Source of the DNA: CAZLBC01 sp964557575
GTDB taxonomy: Bacteria; Planctomycetota; Phycisphaerae; SM23-33
Length of the DNA: 44,418 nucleotides
Direction of reading: 5' to 3'
Assembly (NCBI GenBank): GCA_964557575.1
Contig: CAZLBC010000034.1
Coordinates: forward strand, 1-44,418
The position numbers and the translations under genes were made by a program. The notes under the pieces were generated by a model. That model searched no databases and was not told the origin of the DNA. It was given only the letters and a program-made list of their open reading frames with translations. The number at the start of each line of letters is the position of its first letter. Position 1 is the stretch's first letter. Shown here one piece after another: positions 1 to 8,229 of the stretch.

Positions 1-95
1 ACGTGCCGGCCCGCGGAAAACGGCTCTATCCCTGCACGATCGTCACCGGCCAGGGGACCAACAAAAAGCAGGAGCGGATCGAGCTGAAGAAGTGA
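1..95 (+). CDS. 3' end of an unidentified gene
   Basis: An open frame runs in from the left edge and stops at TGA 93-95, giving about 30 C-terminal residues that end in a lysine/glutamate-rich tail (IELKK). Codons are GC-rich at third positions, as in the neighbouring genes, which is why I treat it as real coding sequence. It converges on the minus-strand gene ending at 133. The piece is too short to assign a family. Confidence 0.45.
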   Translation, partial: VPARGKRLYPCTIVTGQGTNKKQERIELKK

Positions 96-132
96 TCAAT
101 CCCCGGCGCGGTGCCGCAGTACCCGGCAGGCA

Positions 133-2082
133 CTACCAGCGAGCACCCCGGACAATGGCCCGTCGCCCGGCCGGCGTTACCGGGATAGCGACCTTCAGGC
201 CGCCCCATTTCATCGACAGTCGATTGTTTTTCCTATCCACGTCAACCCGTGGAGTACGAACGTTCCCGTCCCCGACTTCCACGGCAAAGCCGAGGGCCGC
301 ACATTCGAACGTCCGCAAATCGTATGTGCGTTCTTCGCCCGACCACAGGACACAATCAAGCCACGCCCGGTCACCCTCCCGGCCGCTCTCCCATCGCGGC
401 TCGTGACCGTCGAATCCGGCAAAGGGCATCCCGACGGCTATCCGCACATCACCGAAATCGAGTACGGTCGAGCCGTTCAGATCCTCCGGCTCCTTGAGTT
501 TCACCCCCGCTGCGCTGCCGCCAAACTCGAAACGCACCCTCAGGTCTTCGGCGGTGAACAGGCCATTCCTGATCCTGTCGAGTGAACAGTGCCTGTTGCC
601 GCCGTCCAGGGCGAAGTTCAAGGCAGCCAGCACCCTTCCCTTCTCCTGCGCGGTAAAGAGGTAGCCGTCCGAGAAATCATACCCGTTCCGCAGCAGTCTG
701 AAACGCATGAACGCTGGCGCTTCGGGTGTCCCCCAGTATGCCAGCAGGCCGCGCCGCTGGTTCCAGGTGAACGTGTAATTCACGCTGCCGAGGGTAAACC
801 ATTTCGTCAGCCAACTGGTGCCGATAACCGGCGGGTTGCCGCCGGCGTACTTCCTGACAACCAGGCGCGGCTGATCCAGGCTCACGAAATACGGCACGTA
901 TCGTTCAGGGCACGGCATCACCAGCCGCTGCTCGGTGATCGAGGGCCGGTCGCAGCCGAAATCAACCGCGCCGCCCAGCGACCGCTGGAGTTCGTACTTC
1001 GTGGAATCCCGCAACAGGGTGCTGTAGCAGCGGCTGTGCGGGCCCGCCCACTGGCCGCTGGGCGGATGAAAATGCATCGCCACGTCTTTCCAGGCAAGAT
1101 CGTACAGTGCTTCCACTTTGCCGCGGGCGCGCGGCTCGAAGATATGCTGCCGCATCCGCGACAGCTCGTGGAGTGCCACGATGGAATACGTGGGACTGTT
1201 GTACTCGTTGAAACCGCCGAGTTTCATGGTGTGGTCGTACAGGCGCTGCAGCCGTCTCCTCGCGTAGGCCGCGACGTCATCGAGCCCGTACAGTTCCGAA
1301 GCCAGCAGCGTGGCGTAGGTACCCATGATCGCTATGTTGGTATAGCCCGGTCCCACGTTGCGTTTCATGATCGAACGCACGGCGTGGTATATGGCGCCGT
1401 CAACCTTTGCGGCCAGCTCCCGGGGGAACCGGTGACGGTGATCGCGGGCGACCTGCAGGAGCTGGACCCCGCAGAAGTCGGCCCAGTTCCAGTCGGGCGG
1501 CGACATCTTCTCGAGCGGCTCTTCGTAAAACCACGACCAGATCCCGTAGGTCCTGCTTACGGGATCCCGGTCCTGCAGTGAAATCACTTTCATCAGAATG
1601 TCGCATGCCCGGTCAAGCCATTTCTCGTCACCCGTGTCGAGAAGCGCCGTCGCATAGGTCAGCGATTCCCTCGTCCGGTGAACCTGCCCTCCCGTGAGGG
1701 TGGTATGATAGCCCGGGGAATGAAAGGCCGACCGGAGCATCTTTACAGCGGGATCGTAACGCTCATGATACGGCCGCAGGGCCCTTTGGAGCCGCGCCTT
1801 CGCGCCCGCGCTCATCTGCAGGCGGTTCCGGGTCGGCGGGGTATAAGCGAGCTCGGGAAGCGTACCGTTCCGCGCCGACACCTCCCCGGCGTTATCAGTC
1901 TCCCCGCACGCCACGACCACCCTGAAACCGACGTTGTGGACCCGCTGCCGGGGGGGATACGCCGCGCGGATCGACGACCGGAACCGGTGACTGAAAAGAG
2001 CTTCCTCGTTCTGCGCAGACCGGGCCGCGGCCGCGGCGGCCAGGAGGACTACCAGTGCCGGCAGTGACGTTCTTGTGAACAT
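133..2082 (-). CDS. secreted (alpha/alpha)-barrel protein, heparinase/alginate-lyase-like
   Basis: A 649-residue exported protein. The start at 2082 is chosen because it opens directly with a Sec signal (MFTRTSLPALVVLL, then an alanine-rich stretch and RSAQ); the frame is open further upstream but those residues are not signal-like. Residues from about 85 to 400 are mainly helical, with repeated Trp/Tyr/His-rich segments (WSWFYEEP, NWADFCGVQLLQVARDH, GGFNEYNSPTYSIVALHEL), as expected for an alpha/alpha toroid; the remainder looks beta-rich. This is the architecture of heparinase II/III-like and alginate-lyase-like polysaccharide lyases, but I cannot name a family or point to catalytic residues with certainty, and a glycoside hydrolase of the same fold is possible. 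No Shine-Dalgarno sequence precedes the ATG; a TACAAT box lies only 7 bases upstream, so the mRNA may be leaderless. It diverges from the DUF1080 gene at 2238. Confidence 0.75.
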   Translation of the reverse strand: MFTRTSLPALVVLLAAAAAARSAQNEEALFSHRFRSSIRAAYPPRQRVHNVGFRVVVACGETDNAGEVSARNGTLPELAYTPPTRNRLQMSAGAKARLQRALRPYHERYDPAVKMLRSAFHSPGYHTTLTGGQVHRTRESLTYATALLDTGDEKWLDRACDILMKVISLQDRDPVSRTYGIWSWFYEEPLEKMSPPDWNWADFCGVQLLQVARDHRHRFPRELAAKVDGAIYHAVRSIMKRNVGPGYTNIAIMGTYATLLASELYGLDDVAAYARRRLQRLYDHTMKLGGFNEYNSPTYSIVALHELSRMRQHIFEPRARGKVEALYDLAWKDVAMHFHPPSGQWAGPHSRCYSTLLRDSTKYELQRSLGGAVDFGCDRPSITEQRLVMPCPERYVPYFVSLDQPRLVVRKYAGGNPPVIGTSWLTKWFTLGSVNYTFTWNQRRGLLAYWGTPEAPAFMRFRLLRNGYDFSDGYLFTAQEKGRVLAALNFALDGGNRHCSLDRIRNGLFTAEDLRVRFEFGGSAAGVKLKEPEDLNGSTVLDFGDVRIAVGMPFAGFDGHEPRWESGREGDRAWLDCVLWSGEERTYDLRTFECAALGFAVEVGDGNVRTPRVDVDRKNNRLSMKWGGLKVAIPVTPAGRRAIVRGARW

Positions 2083-2141
2083 GACGTTTATTGTACACCA
2101 GCAACGCACCGCGAGCCCGGAAATATCCGGACCGGTTTTTC

Positions 2142-2170
2142 GGGACAACGTGTGCCGGGGGTGCTATCAT
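2142..2170 (+). promoter_or_regulatory. putative sigma70-type promoter of the DUF1080 gene
   Basis: A GGGACA box (2142-2147) and a TATCAT box (2165-2170) are separated by 17 bases. The -10 is a good match and the -35 only partial. It sits 68 bases before the ATG at 2238, in the divergent intergenic region. Confidence 0.42.
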
Positions 2171-2237
2171 ATACCGCCGCGGGGGAGCCGTTCGCACGCG
2201 GTCTCCCCCGTTGGTTACCGGACGAAAGGAGAATACG

Positions 2238-2981
2238 ATGACACCGAGCAGACGAGAATTCATCGCCGCCGTTTCGTGCGCGCTCCTGGCGACCGCCGCC
2301 GGCCTCTCCGCGGCGGACGCAAAAGACAGCACCGCACTGCCGAAGGCCTTTATAGACGGCACCGGCCCGGGCTGGCGGGAACTGGTTGAAAAGGACTTCG
2401 GCCCGGTCAACTGCAACCCCGACACCTGGACCTGGAAGGACGGGGTGATTCGCTGCACCGGCAAGCCCACCGGCGTGATACAGACAACACAATCCTTCAA
2501 AAATTTCGAGCTCGTCGTCGAATGGAAGCACCTGAAATCCGCCGGCAACTCCGGGGTCTTCGTCTGGGCCACTGAGAAGTCGCTGGAGACCCTGAAGAAA
2601 GGCAAGGGCCGGCTGCCGAAGGGCATTGAGGTGCAGATCCTCGACCACGGCTACGCCGAGCAGTACCAAAAGCGGCACAAGAAGAAGGGCGACTGGTTCA
2701 CGACCAACGGGGACGTCTTCCCGGTCGGCGTGAAGATGAAACCCTTCCCCCCGCTCTCTCCCAACGGGAGCCGGAGCTTTCCGTCCAAGAACCTCAGCCG
2801 GGGCGCCGGCGAGTGGAACCACTACTACGTCCGCTGCATCAACGGCGAGGTCAGGCTCTGGGTGAACGGCGAAGAGGTCTCCGGCGGCAACGGGTGCGAA
2901 CCCCGCGAGGGTTACCTCTGCCTGGAATCGGAAGGCTCCCCGATCGACTTCAGGAACCTGCGGATTCGCGAACTGCCCTGA
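2238..2981 (+). CDS. Tat-exported DUF1080 (3-keto-disaccharide hydrolase-like) protein
   Basis: A 247-residue protein. It begins with a twin-arginine-type leader (SRREFIAAVS, then a hydrophobic alanine/leucine stretch), so it is probably exported folded to the periplasm. Residues 50-247 form one DUF1080 / 3-keto-disaccharide hydrolase domain (Pfam PF06439), a concanavalin-like beta sandwich: I see TWKDGVIRCTGKPTG, the NSGVFVW strand, the GIEVQILD strand and a C-terminal YLCLESEGSPIDFRNLRIREL. Family members are linked to cleavage of 3-keto-glycosides made by Gfo/Idh/MocA oxidoreductases; the substrate here is unknown. The start at 2238 has AGGAG 7 bases upstream. Two more DUF1080 domains occur in this window (6124-6852 and the C-terminal part of 17202-18638), and a Tat-exported Gfo/Idh protein lies at 13724. 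Confidence 0.88.
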   Translation: MTPSRREFIAAVSCALLATAAGLSAADAKDSTALPKAFIDGTGPGWRELVEKDFGPVNCNPDTWTWKDGVIRCTGKPTGVIQTTQSFKNFELVVEWKHLKSAGNSGVFVWATEKSLETLKKGKGRLPKGIEVQILDHGYAEQYQKRHKKKGDWFTTNGDVFPVGVKMKPFPPLSPNGSRSFPSKNLSRGAGEWNHYYVRCINGEVRLWVNGEEVSGGNGCEPREGYLCLESEGSPIDFRNLRIRELP

Positions 2982-3008
2982 AGGTGACGGCGCCGGCATT
3001 TTCGGCTT

Positions 3009-4202
3009 GTGTTCGGGAACGCAGCGCCGTATGGTAACAGGGAATCATTCCTGCAGACCCTCCTGGTCGACAACCTCTTCGGGGGGTCCGGGAAGTTCCT
3101 GACGCAGCTTAATCGGACCATGAACGCCGGCAAGCCCGTCGACTGGGTCAGTTCCGCCGACGACGGGGACATCGTCGCATCGGCCCGGAACTTCGCCCTG
3201 CTCCGGTCAGGCAAGAGCCCGGCCGCCGTCGCGGCGGCCTTCCGCGAGACCCGGCGGAAGAACACCCCGGCCGTGAAGGACTGGTCCTGCACGGACGATC
3301 CGGTGCCGGCCCCCGATTTCGGGAAGGCGCTGAAAGAACTCAAAGACACCCGGTTCGTGGTGGTCGGCGGCGGCTGGGGCGGCGACCGGTTCCGCACGGC
3401 CGCCGCGGATGTGGTCGGGGTGCAGTTCATCCCCGTGGGCTTCAAGGAAATCGCCGCGGCCTACACGGCGGCCGACCGCAAGGCGGCCGTAGCATTCGCC
3501 GACCGGTGGATCGATACGGCGAAAAAGGTCGTCGAGCCGTCCCGGAATGAGATCATCAAGTCCGGCGCGATGTACGGCGCGATGAAGATGCTGATGGAGA
3601 AACACAAGGCCCGGGGCATAAGCATCAACTGTCTCGGCGGTTTCTACGGGGGTCACCTGAAGGCCTACCCCTGCCTCGGATTCAGCCAGCTCAACAACGA
3701 CGGGCTGGTGGGCGGCTGCGAGGCCGACCAGATGTCCGCCCTGACGATGACCGTGATGGGGAAACTCGTCGGACGCCCCGGGTATATATCCGATCCGGTC
3801 ATGGACACCTCGAAAAACCACATCATTTACGCCCACTGCGTGGCGACCACCAGGCCCTTCGGCCCCGGCGGCCCCGCGAACCCCTACCTGATCCGCGACC
3901 ACTCCGAGGACCGCAAGGGCGCGGCGATCCAGTCCCTGCTGCCCGCCGGGTACATGACGACGTCCCTGGAGATCAACCCGGTCTCGAAACAGGTCCTGAT
4001 CCACCGGGCCACGTCCGACGGCAACAACGACAGCGACATGGCCTGCCGGACGAAGCTGGAAGGGCTGGTGCGAGGCGACATCGAGAAGCTGACGGAGAAC
4101 TGGCGGATGGGCTGGCACCGGGTCACCTTCTACGGCGACCTGAAGGACCACGTCGCCGAGCTGTGCAAGCAACTGAAGCTTCAGCTCGTCGAGGAGGCGT
4201 GA
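3009..4202 (+). pseudogene. 5'-truncated L-fucose/L-arabinose isomerase-like gene
   Basis: The frame (397 codons from a GTG at 3009) resembles the L-fucose/L-arabinose isomerase-like proteins of Planctomycetes. From about residue 17 (QTLLVDNLFGGSGKF) it follows that family through GGGWGGDRFR, CLGGFYGG, the CEADQMSALTMTVMGKLVGRPG segment and a C-terminal LENWRMGWHRVTFYGD-type end. What is missing is the usual N-terminal part: a leader and, from memory, the first Rossmann-like region of roughly 100 residues. Upstream, the frame meets a stop at 2985, only 24 bases before the sole possible start, a GTG with no clear ribosome binding site. The first 16 residues look like unrelated readthrough. I infer a deletion or rearrangement near 3050; a shortened but functional protein or an assembly join remains possible. 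Confidence 0.65.
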
Positions 4203-4381
4203 CTATTATGGCTTGTCCTTTTTTTCTGAATCCGCGGAACGCGGGTTCCGGAAGAGCATACTCTACTCGCGGCAACCGACCACTGTAAAGGCCGAACGAA
4301 ACGGGAAACGGCCGGTGCCGGTCACTTTTTCGGCAGTGTGCCGCCCACCCGCCGGAACCGCGTATGAAATGTGCTTCGTAA

Positions 4382-4410
4382 TTGAATGCGCAGGTCAATT
4401 CGGCTATATA
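4382..4410 (+). promoter_or_regulatory. putative sigma70-type promoter of the ThuA gene
   Basis: TTGAAT (4382-4387) and TATATA (4405-4410) are separated by exactly 17 bases, 45 bases before the ATG at 4456. The stretch is more AT-rich than its surroundings. Confidence 0.6.
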
Positions 4411-4455
4411 TCACAGATACCAGGTTCGAACAACATCCCACGGAGAAACGATACT

Positions 4456-5376
4456 ATGAAACGAATCCTGCTGACCCTGACAATCGCTGCAGCGGCAGCC
4501 GCTTCCGTCCGAGCCGGCCTGCCCAAGATCAAGCTCACGGACGCGTGGAAGGAAAAGATCCGGCAGAAGGCCCCCGCCCGGCCGACTGTGAAGCCGGCCA
4601 AGAAACACACGGTCCTGCTCTTTTCGCTGATGACCGGCTACAAGCACTGGGTGACCCCCCACACCGCCGCGGTCGTCAAGATCATGGGCGAAAAGTCCGG
4701 CGCGTACGACGTCGTCGAGAGTAACGATGTCGATATGTTCACCACGCAACACCTCGCCCGGTTTGACGCGGTCATACTCAACAACAACTGTTCAAAGGGA
4801 CCGGGCCGAAACCTGTTCATCGACGCGCTCGGCAAGGACAAGAAGGAAAAAGCGGCCGCACTCGAGCAGAACCTGGTCGATTTCGTCGCCGGCGGCAAGG
4901 GGCTGATCGCCCTGCACGGTGCGATCGTCATCCTCAACAATTCCGAGACGTTCGGTAACGTGCTGGGCGGGGCCTTCGACTTCCATCCCAAACAGCAGGA
5001 GGTAACCGCGACGCCGGTCGACCCCGACCACCCGCTGGTCAAGGCGTTCGGCGGCGAGCCGTTCGCCCACGTCGACGAGCCCTACCTCTTCAAGGGGGCG
5101 TATGCGAAAAAAAACTTCCGTCCGCTGATGGTCATGGACACGGCGAAGCTCGACTGCGGCAAGAAAACGAAGCGGGTCAGGGCCGACGTCCGCTACATCG
5201 CCTGGATCAAGAGACACGAAAAGGGCCGGGTCTTCTACTGCAGTCCCACGCACAATGCCCAGAGCTACGACGACCCTCGCCTGATGCAATTCATGCTCGA
5301 CGGCTTCCAGTACGCCCTCGGCGACCTGGATTGCGACGATACCCCGCTGAAACGAGGGTCGGACCACAGTAACTGA
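4456..5376 (+). CDS. secreted ThuA-like domain protein
   Basis: A 306-residue protein with a Sec signal (MKRILLTLTIAAAAAASVRA). Residues about 45-300 form a ThuA-like domain (trehalose-utilisation family, type-1 glutamine-amidotransferase-like fold): strands HTVLLFSLMTGYKH and FDAVILNN, a KGLIALHGA strand-turn, DPDHPLVKAFGG, an RVFYCSPTHNAQSYDDPRLMQFMLDGFQYALG end. Proteins of this family usually sit beside Gfo/Idh oxidoreductases and DUF1080 proteins and are thought to act on oxidised sugars; their chemistry is poorly established. The start has GGAGA 9 bases upstream. A second ThuA domain, fused to DUF1080, is encoded at 17202-18638. The gene probably forms its own transcription unit, with a promoter at 4382-4410. 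Confidence 0.82.
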   Translation: MKRILLTLTIAAAAAASVRAGLPKIKLTDAWKEKIRQKAPARPTVKPAKKHTVLLFSLMTGYKHWVTPHTAAVVKIMGEKSGAYDVVESNDVDMFTTQHLARFDAVILNNNCSKGPGRNLFIDALGKDKKEKAAALEQNLVDFVAGGKGLIALHGAIVILNNSETFGNVLGGAFDFHPKQQEVTATPVDPDHPLVKAFGGEPFAHVDEPYLFKGAYAKKNFRPLMVMDTAKLDCGKKTKRVRADVRYIAWIKRHEKGRVFYCSPTHNAQSYDDPRLMQFMLDGFQYALGDLDCDDTPLKRGSDHSN

Positions 5377-6069
5377 CTGCTGCATAATATGTTATATCGA
5401 TTACATGGCTGTATGAAGGCCTTAGAAGCGATTTTGACCCCTGAAAAACGCCTGTAAGACTTACATCCACGCATGCCGCAGCAACAACAGACCTCCTGCG
5501 CCACCCTGTTTCCCGTAACCCGTCCTCCTCCATGGGCCCGGTAACAAAGCAGCCTTACTCTACCGACCGACTCCTGCTCGACACGTGCGTCCGACCGGCG
5601 CGGGACGGGTTTTATGTGCTTCGCACGAACATCGGATTGTTTGTTTTACCGTCCCGCTTTGTTCGCCGTGAAACACACGAGTAGAGCAAGACGCATTTGC
5701 TTCGCGTTTGCAGTGATCGCTACGAATATCAAGTGATTTGGCAATGGAGTAATGATCACTATTGTCACAACAGTCACGGATGGCATGTTGTGATGAAAGC
5801 ACCCGCAACGGCGCTCGCGGAGCAATTTGAACCGCTTGCGGAGCTGGTCATTTGCATGAAGGCACTATTGGATCGTGAGTACTATGCAAACCTTTTGTGT
5901 TGCGCACATACGTCAATTGAATCCGGCGTCAGCAGATGACCCGGAGCAAGCGGAAGGCGGCCGGCAGGCCGGCGGCTCACGGATAGAATCGCCTGTGACG
6001 ATACACCGAGTTTTCCGGCCAGGGCGACAGGCATGGAGCGCCTGTTGTTTCTTCTCAGAAAAAGGTACC
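5377..6069. other. about 690-base stretch without a recognisable gene
   Basis: Only short open frames (82 codons or fewer) occur here; none has a ribosome binding site, a signal peptide or family resemblance. The base composition is less GC-rich than the flanking genes. It could be remnant DNA of a lost gene or mobile element; I see no tRNA, terminator or structured RNA. Confidence 0.5.
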
Positions 6070-6124
6070 TGACCCTTTTTTAGCATCCCTGACCCTTTTT
6101 TAGCATCTGACCCTTTTTTAGCAT
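6070..6124. repeat. three direct copies of a 17-base repeat
   Basis: TGACCCTTTTTTAGCAT occurs at 6070-6086, 6090-6106 and 6108-6124, with spacers of 3 and 1 bases. The last copy overlaps the stop codon (TAA, minus strand) of the DUF1080 lipoprotein gene by one base. Directly left of copy 1 is AAAGGTACC, so the array reads as a GGTACCTGACCC-type sequence; I recall similar strings as dispersed intergenic repeats in other genomes, but cannot check that here. On the minus strand each copy contributes an ATG and an A-rich run just after the stop codon. The T6 tracts might also serve as part of a transcription end signal. Confidence 0.9.
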
Positions 6125-6852
6125 TACTTCTTCTTCTCCCCGCAACAGGCGCGCCCCGGCGGCATCAGCCGCACGGTGCGAAAGTGGATTTCCCCGCCCT
6201 CCGACTGGAGGCCGATCTTCCCGGCCACGACGGCGAGGCCGGTCGCCTCGTTGACCTTCTCGCCGTTGAGCATGATCGTAATATCGCCCCCGTCGAGCGT
6301 GATCTCGTAGCGGTTCCACTCGCCGGGCTTCTTTTCGTTGTCCTTTATTTTCTTTACGCCGGACATCTTTCCGATCCTCTTGCCTTCCGCGGAGATAGCC
6401 CGCGCGGTGTCGCCGGCGACGGGAAAGCCGTGAAAGCCGTAGATGTCCCCGACCGAGCCGTGCTTGAGCTGCGCCTCGGCGCACTTCGGCAGGGCCCGGG
6501 GCGCGCCGGTAATCCGCAACAGCACGCCGCTGTTGGTCGGCTTCGTGCCGGGCGCCCATCGCCACTCGACGAGGAGCCGGAAACTGGTATATGTCTTTTT
6601 CGTCGCGAGGTACCCCATCGGCTCGCCTTTGCACACCAGCAGTCCGTCCCTGACGCTCCAGACGTCCTCCATCTTCAGTTCGGGCTTGACGAGATAGTGC
6701 TCCCAGCCGTGGAGGCTCGTGCCGTCAAAGAGTTCGACGACGGCCTTCGGCTTGTCCGCCGGCCCGGGCTGCACGGATGAACAGGCCACCATCGTTGCTG
6801 CAAGGGTCATCATCAGGATTTTTGTGCCGTTTTGACGTCGTGTGTCATTCAT
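6124..6852 (-). CDS. DUF1080 lipoprotein
   Basis: A 242-residue lipoprotein: the leader ends in a lipobox-like MVACSS with Cys about 25 residues in. The rest is one DUF1080 / 3-keto-disaccharide hydrolase-like domain: LFDGTSLHGWEHY near the start, VWSVRDGLLVCKGEPMGYL, the NSGVLLRI strand, CAEAQLKHGSVGDIYGF, GEWNRYEITLDGG and GKIGLQSEGGEIHFRTVRL at the end. The tail is CCGEKKK, with two cysteines. The ATG at 6852 is preferred (AGGA 8 bases upstream); a GTG five codons earlier lacks such a site. It lies downstream of the TonB operon on the same strand, but a promoter-like sequence at 6912-6940 suggests separate transcription. Its stop codon touches the 17-base repeats. Confidence 0.86.
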   Translation of the reverse strand: MNDTRRQNGTKILMMTLAATMVACSSVQPGPADKPKAVVELFDGTSLHGWEHYLVKPELKMEDVWSVRDGLLVCKGEPMGYLATKKTYTSFRLLVEWRWAPGTKPTNSGVLLRITGAPRALPKCAEAQLKHGSVGDIYGFHGFPVAGDTARAISAEGKRIGKMSGVKKIKDNEKKPGEWNRYEITLDGGDITIMLNGEKVNEATGLAVVAGKIGLQSEGGEIHFRTVRLMPPGRACCGEKKK

Positions 6853-6911
6853 GCCGTTTCCTGTCACCGGAGGGTATGGATACGCGGTGAGTCACATAAT
6901 CGCACGTCGCA

Positions 6912-6940
6912 TCTCTACGCCGGGAAGGGGTGACTGTCAA
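6912..6940 (-). promoter_or_regulatory. possible promoter of the DUF1080 lipoprotein gene
   Basis: On the minus strand TTGACA (6940-6935) is followed after 17 bases by TAGAGA (6917-6912). The -35 is perfect and the -10 poor. It lies between the TPR gene stop (6956) and the ATG at 6852. Confidence 0.33.
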
Positions 6941-6955
6941 TGTAATACATCGGAA

Positions 6956-8224
6956 TTACGAGTCTTCCCGCTCGGACTCGATCAGCGAGAGCATCGCCCG
7001 GGCCGCGGAATCCTCGGGCTTCGCCGCGAGGTATTGTTCCACGAGATCCGCCGCCTCGCGGTCCCGCCCGAGCCGGTAGTAGAGCCGGGCGAGGTAGAGA
7101 GAGGCGGAACCGGCGGCCGGCTGCTGCTTTTTCGCCTGTTCGTAGTAAACGACCGCCGCATCCTGATCGCCGGCCCGCTCCGCGAGGTGGCCGGCCCACA
7201 AAAAGACCGCGGCATCCGGCTCGCCGCGCTCGATGAGCTTTCCGACCGCCTTTCGCGCGTCGTTCACCCGCCCCCGGCGGAGCGCCGTCCGCGCGGCGGC
7301 GACGTGCATCGATTCGGTGCGGTCGCCGGGTTCGACCATTCCGAGCCATTTCTCGAGAAGGTCGTCCCTGCCGCCGGTGTCCGCAGCCCGGATCAACAGG
7401 TCCATCGTCTCGGTGTCCGCGGCGGCCGTTTCGGCGCGGGGACCGGCGAGGAGTTTCCGGCCTTCGTCCACGGCCGTCATCCAGTCCCCCGCCGAGAGCA
7501 GGGCCGCGATAAACCGGGTCCGGACATCAGGGTCGGACGGCGTACAGAGGAGTTCCGCTTCGATCGCGGCCAGTGATTCCCGGTCCTTCCCGGTCTCCCG
7601 GCGGCTCCAGGCCAGGTTGCGCCACAAGCCGGGATCGACGGGGGATTCACGCAGGAGCGCGGCGGTGATCCGCCCCGCGGTTTCCGCGTCGCCGTCCGCG
7701 ATGGCGAGCGACAGTTTCGCCCGCCGAAACCGGTCGTCCAGCGGGAACCGCAGCATCCCGTCCCGGACCAGCTCCCGCGCCAGCTCCCGGTTTCCGGATC
7801 GCGTTGCCGCCTGGTAGTAGAAGAGCAGCGCGTCGGCGCCGCAGTCTTCGGTGTCCAGGTACCGCCCCAGCAGGCCGACGGCCTTTTGCCAGCGATTCCG
7901 CCGGGAGGCGATCTCCGCCAGGGCAACCCCCGCCTGCCGGAGCGTCGCGTCCATGTCGAGGGCCGTTTCGTACGCGGTGGCGGCCTCGTCGAGGCGGGAA
8001 AGTTCCTGGAAGGCCCGGCCCAGCAGGAGGTGGCGGAGGGCGTGGTCCTTCCCGTCCCAGCCGGCCAGGGCGCCGGCGGCCTCTTTCGCCTTACCGTGCC
8101 GCAACTGCCGCTCCGCCGCCTGCAGCAGTTCGGCCAGCTTCGGCGGGAGCTCGACGGTCGTTTCGCCGGCGGGCGATATCGTCGCGATGAGGAACAGTAC
8201 CGTGATGTGAATTATTCGTTTCAC
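6956..8224 (-). CDS. periplasmic TPR protein of the TonB operon
   Basis: A 422-residue protein with a Sec signal (KRIIHITVLFLIATISPAG), then helix-turn-helix repeats of the TPR type along its whole length; the clearest are LLLGRAFQELSRLDEAATAYETAL near the start and ASLYLARLYYRLGRDREAADLVEQYLAAKP at the end. The start is a GTG at 8224 with GGAG 8 bases upstream; the gap to the tonB stop codon is 5 bases, so it is the last gene of the operon. In the TonB2-type clusters of Vibrio and relatives a TPR protein is likewise encoded after tonB and is thought to assist the energy-transducing complex. By position and export this is its counterpart. Function beyond that is inference. Confidence 0.83.
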   Translation of the reverse strand: MKRIIHITVLFLIATISPAGETTVELPPKLAELLQAAERQLRHGKAKEAAGALAGWDGKDHALRHLLLGRAFQELSRLDEAATAYETALDMDATLRQAGVALAEIASRRNRWQKAVGLLGRYLDTEDCGADALLFYYQAATRSGNRELARELVRDGMLRFPLDDRFRRAKLSLAIADGDAETAGRITAALLRESPVDPGLWRNLAWSRRETGKDRESLAAIEAELLCTPSDPDVRTRFIAALLSAGDWMTAVDEGRKLLAGPRAETAAADTETMDLLIRAADTGGRDDLLEKWLGMVEPGDRTESMHVAAARTALRRGRVNDARKAVGKLIERGEPDAAVFLWAGHLAERAGDQDAAVVYYEQAKKQQPAAGSASLYLARLYYRLGRDREAADLVEQYLAAKPEDSAARAMLSLIESEREDS

Positions 8225-8229
8225 ACCGC

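Noticed and set aside
5560..5939. Two short overlapping frames (82 codons on minus, 80 on plus) in the gene-poor stretch
   Set aside because: No ribosome binding site, signal or family; codon use unlike the neighbours.
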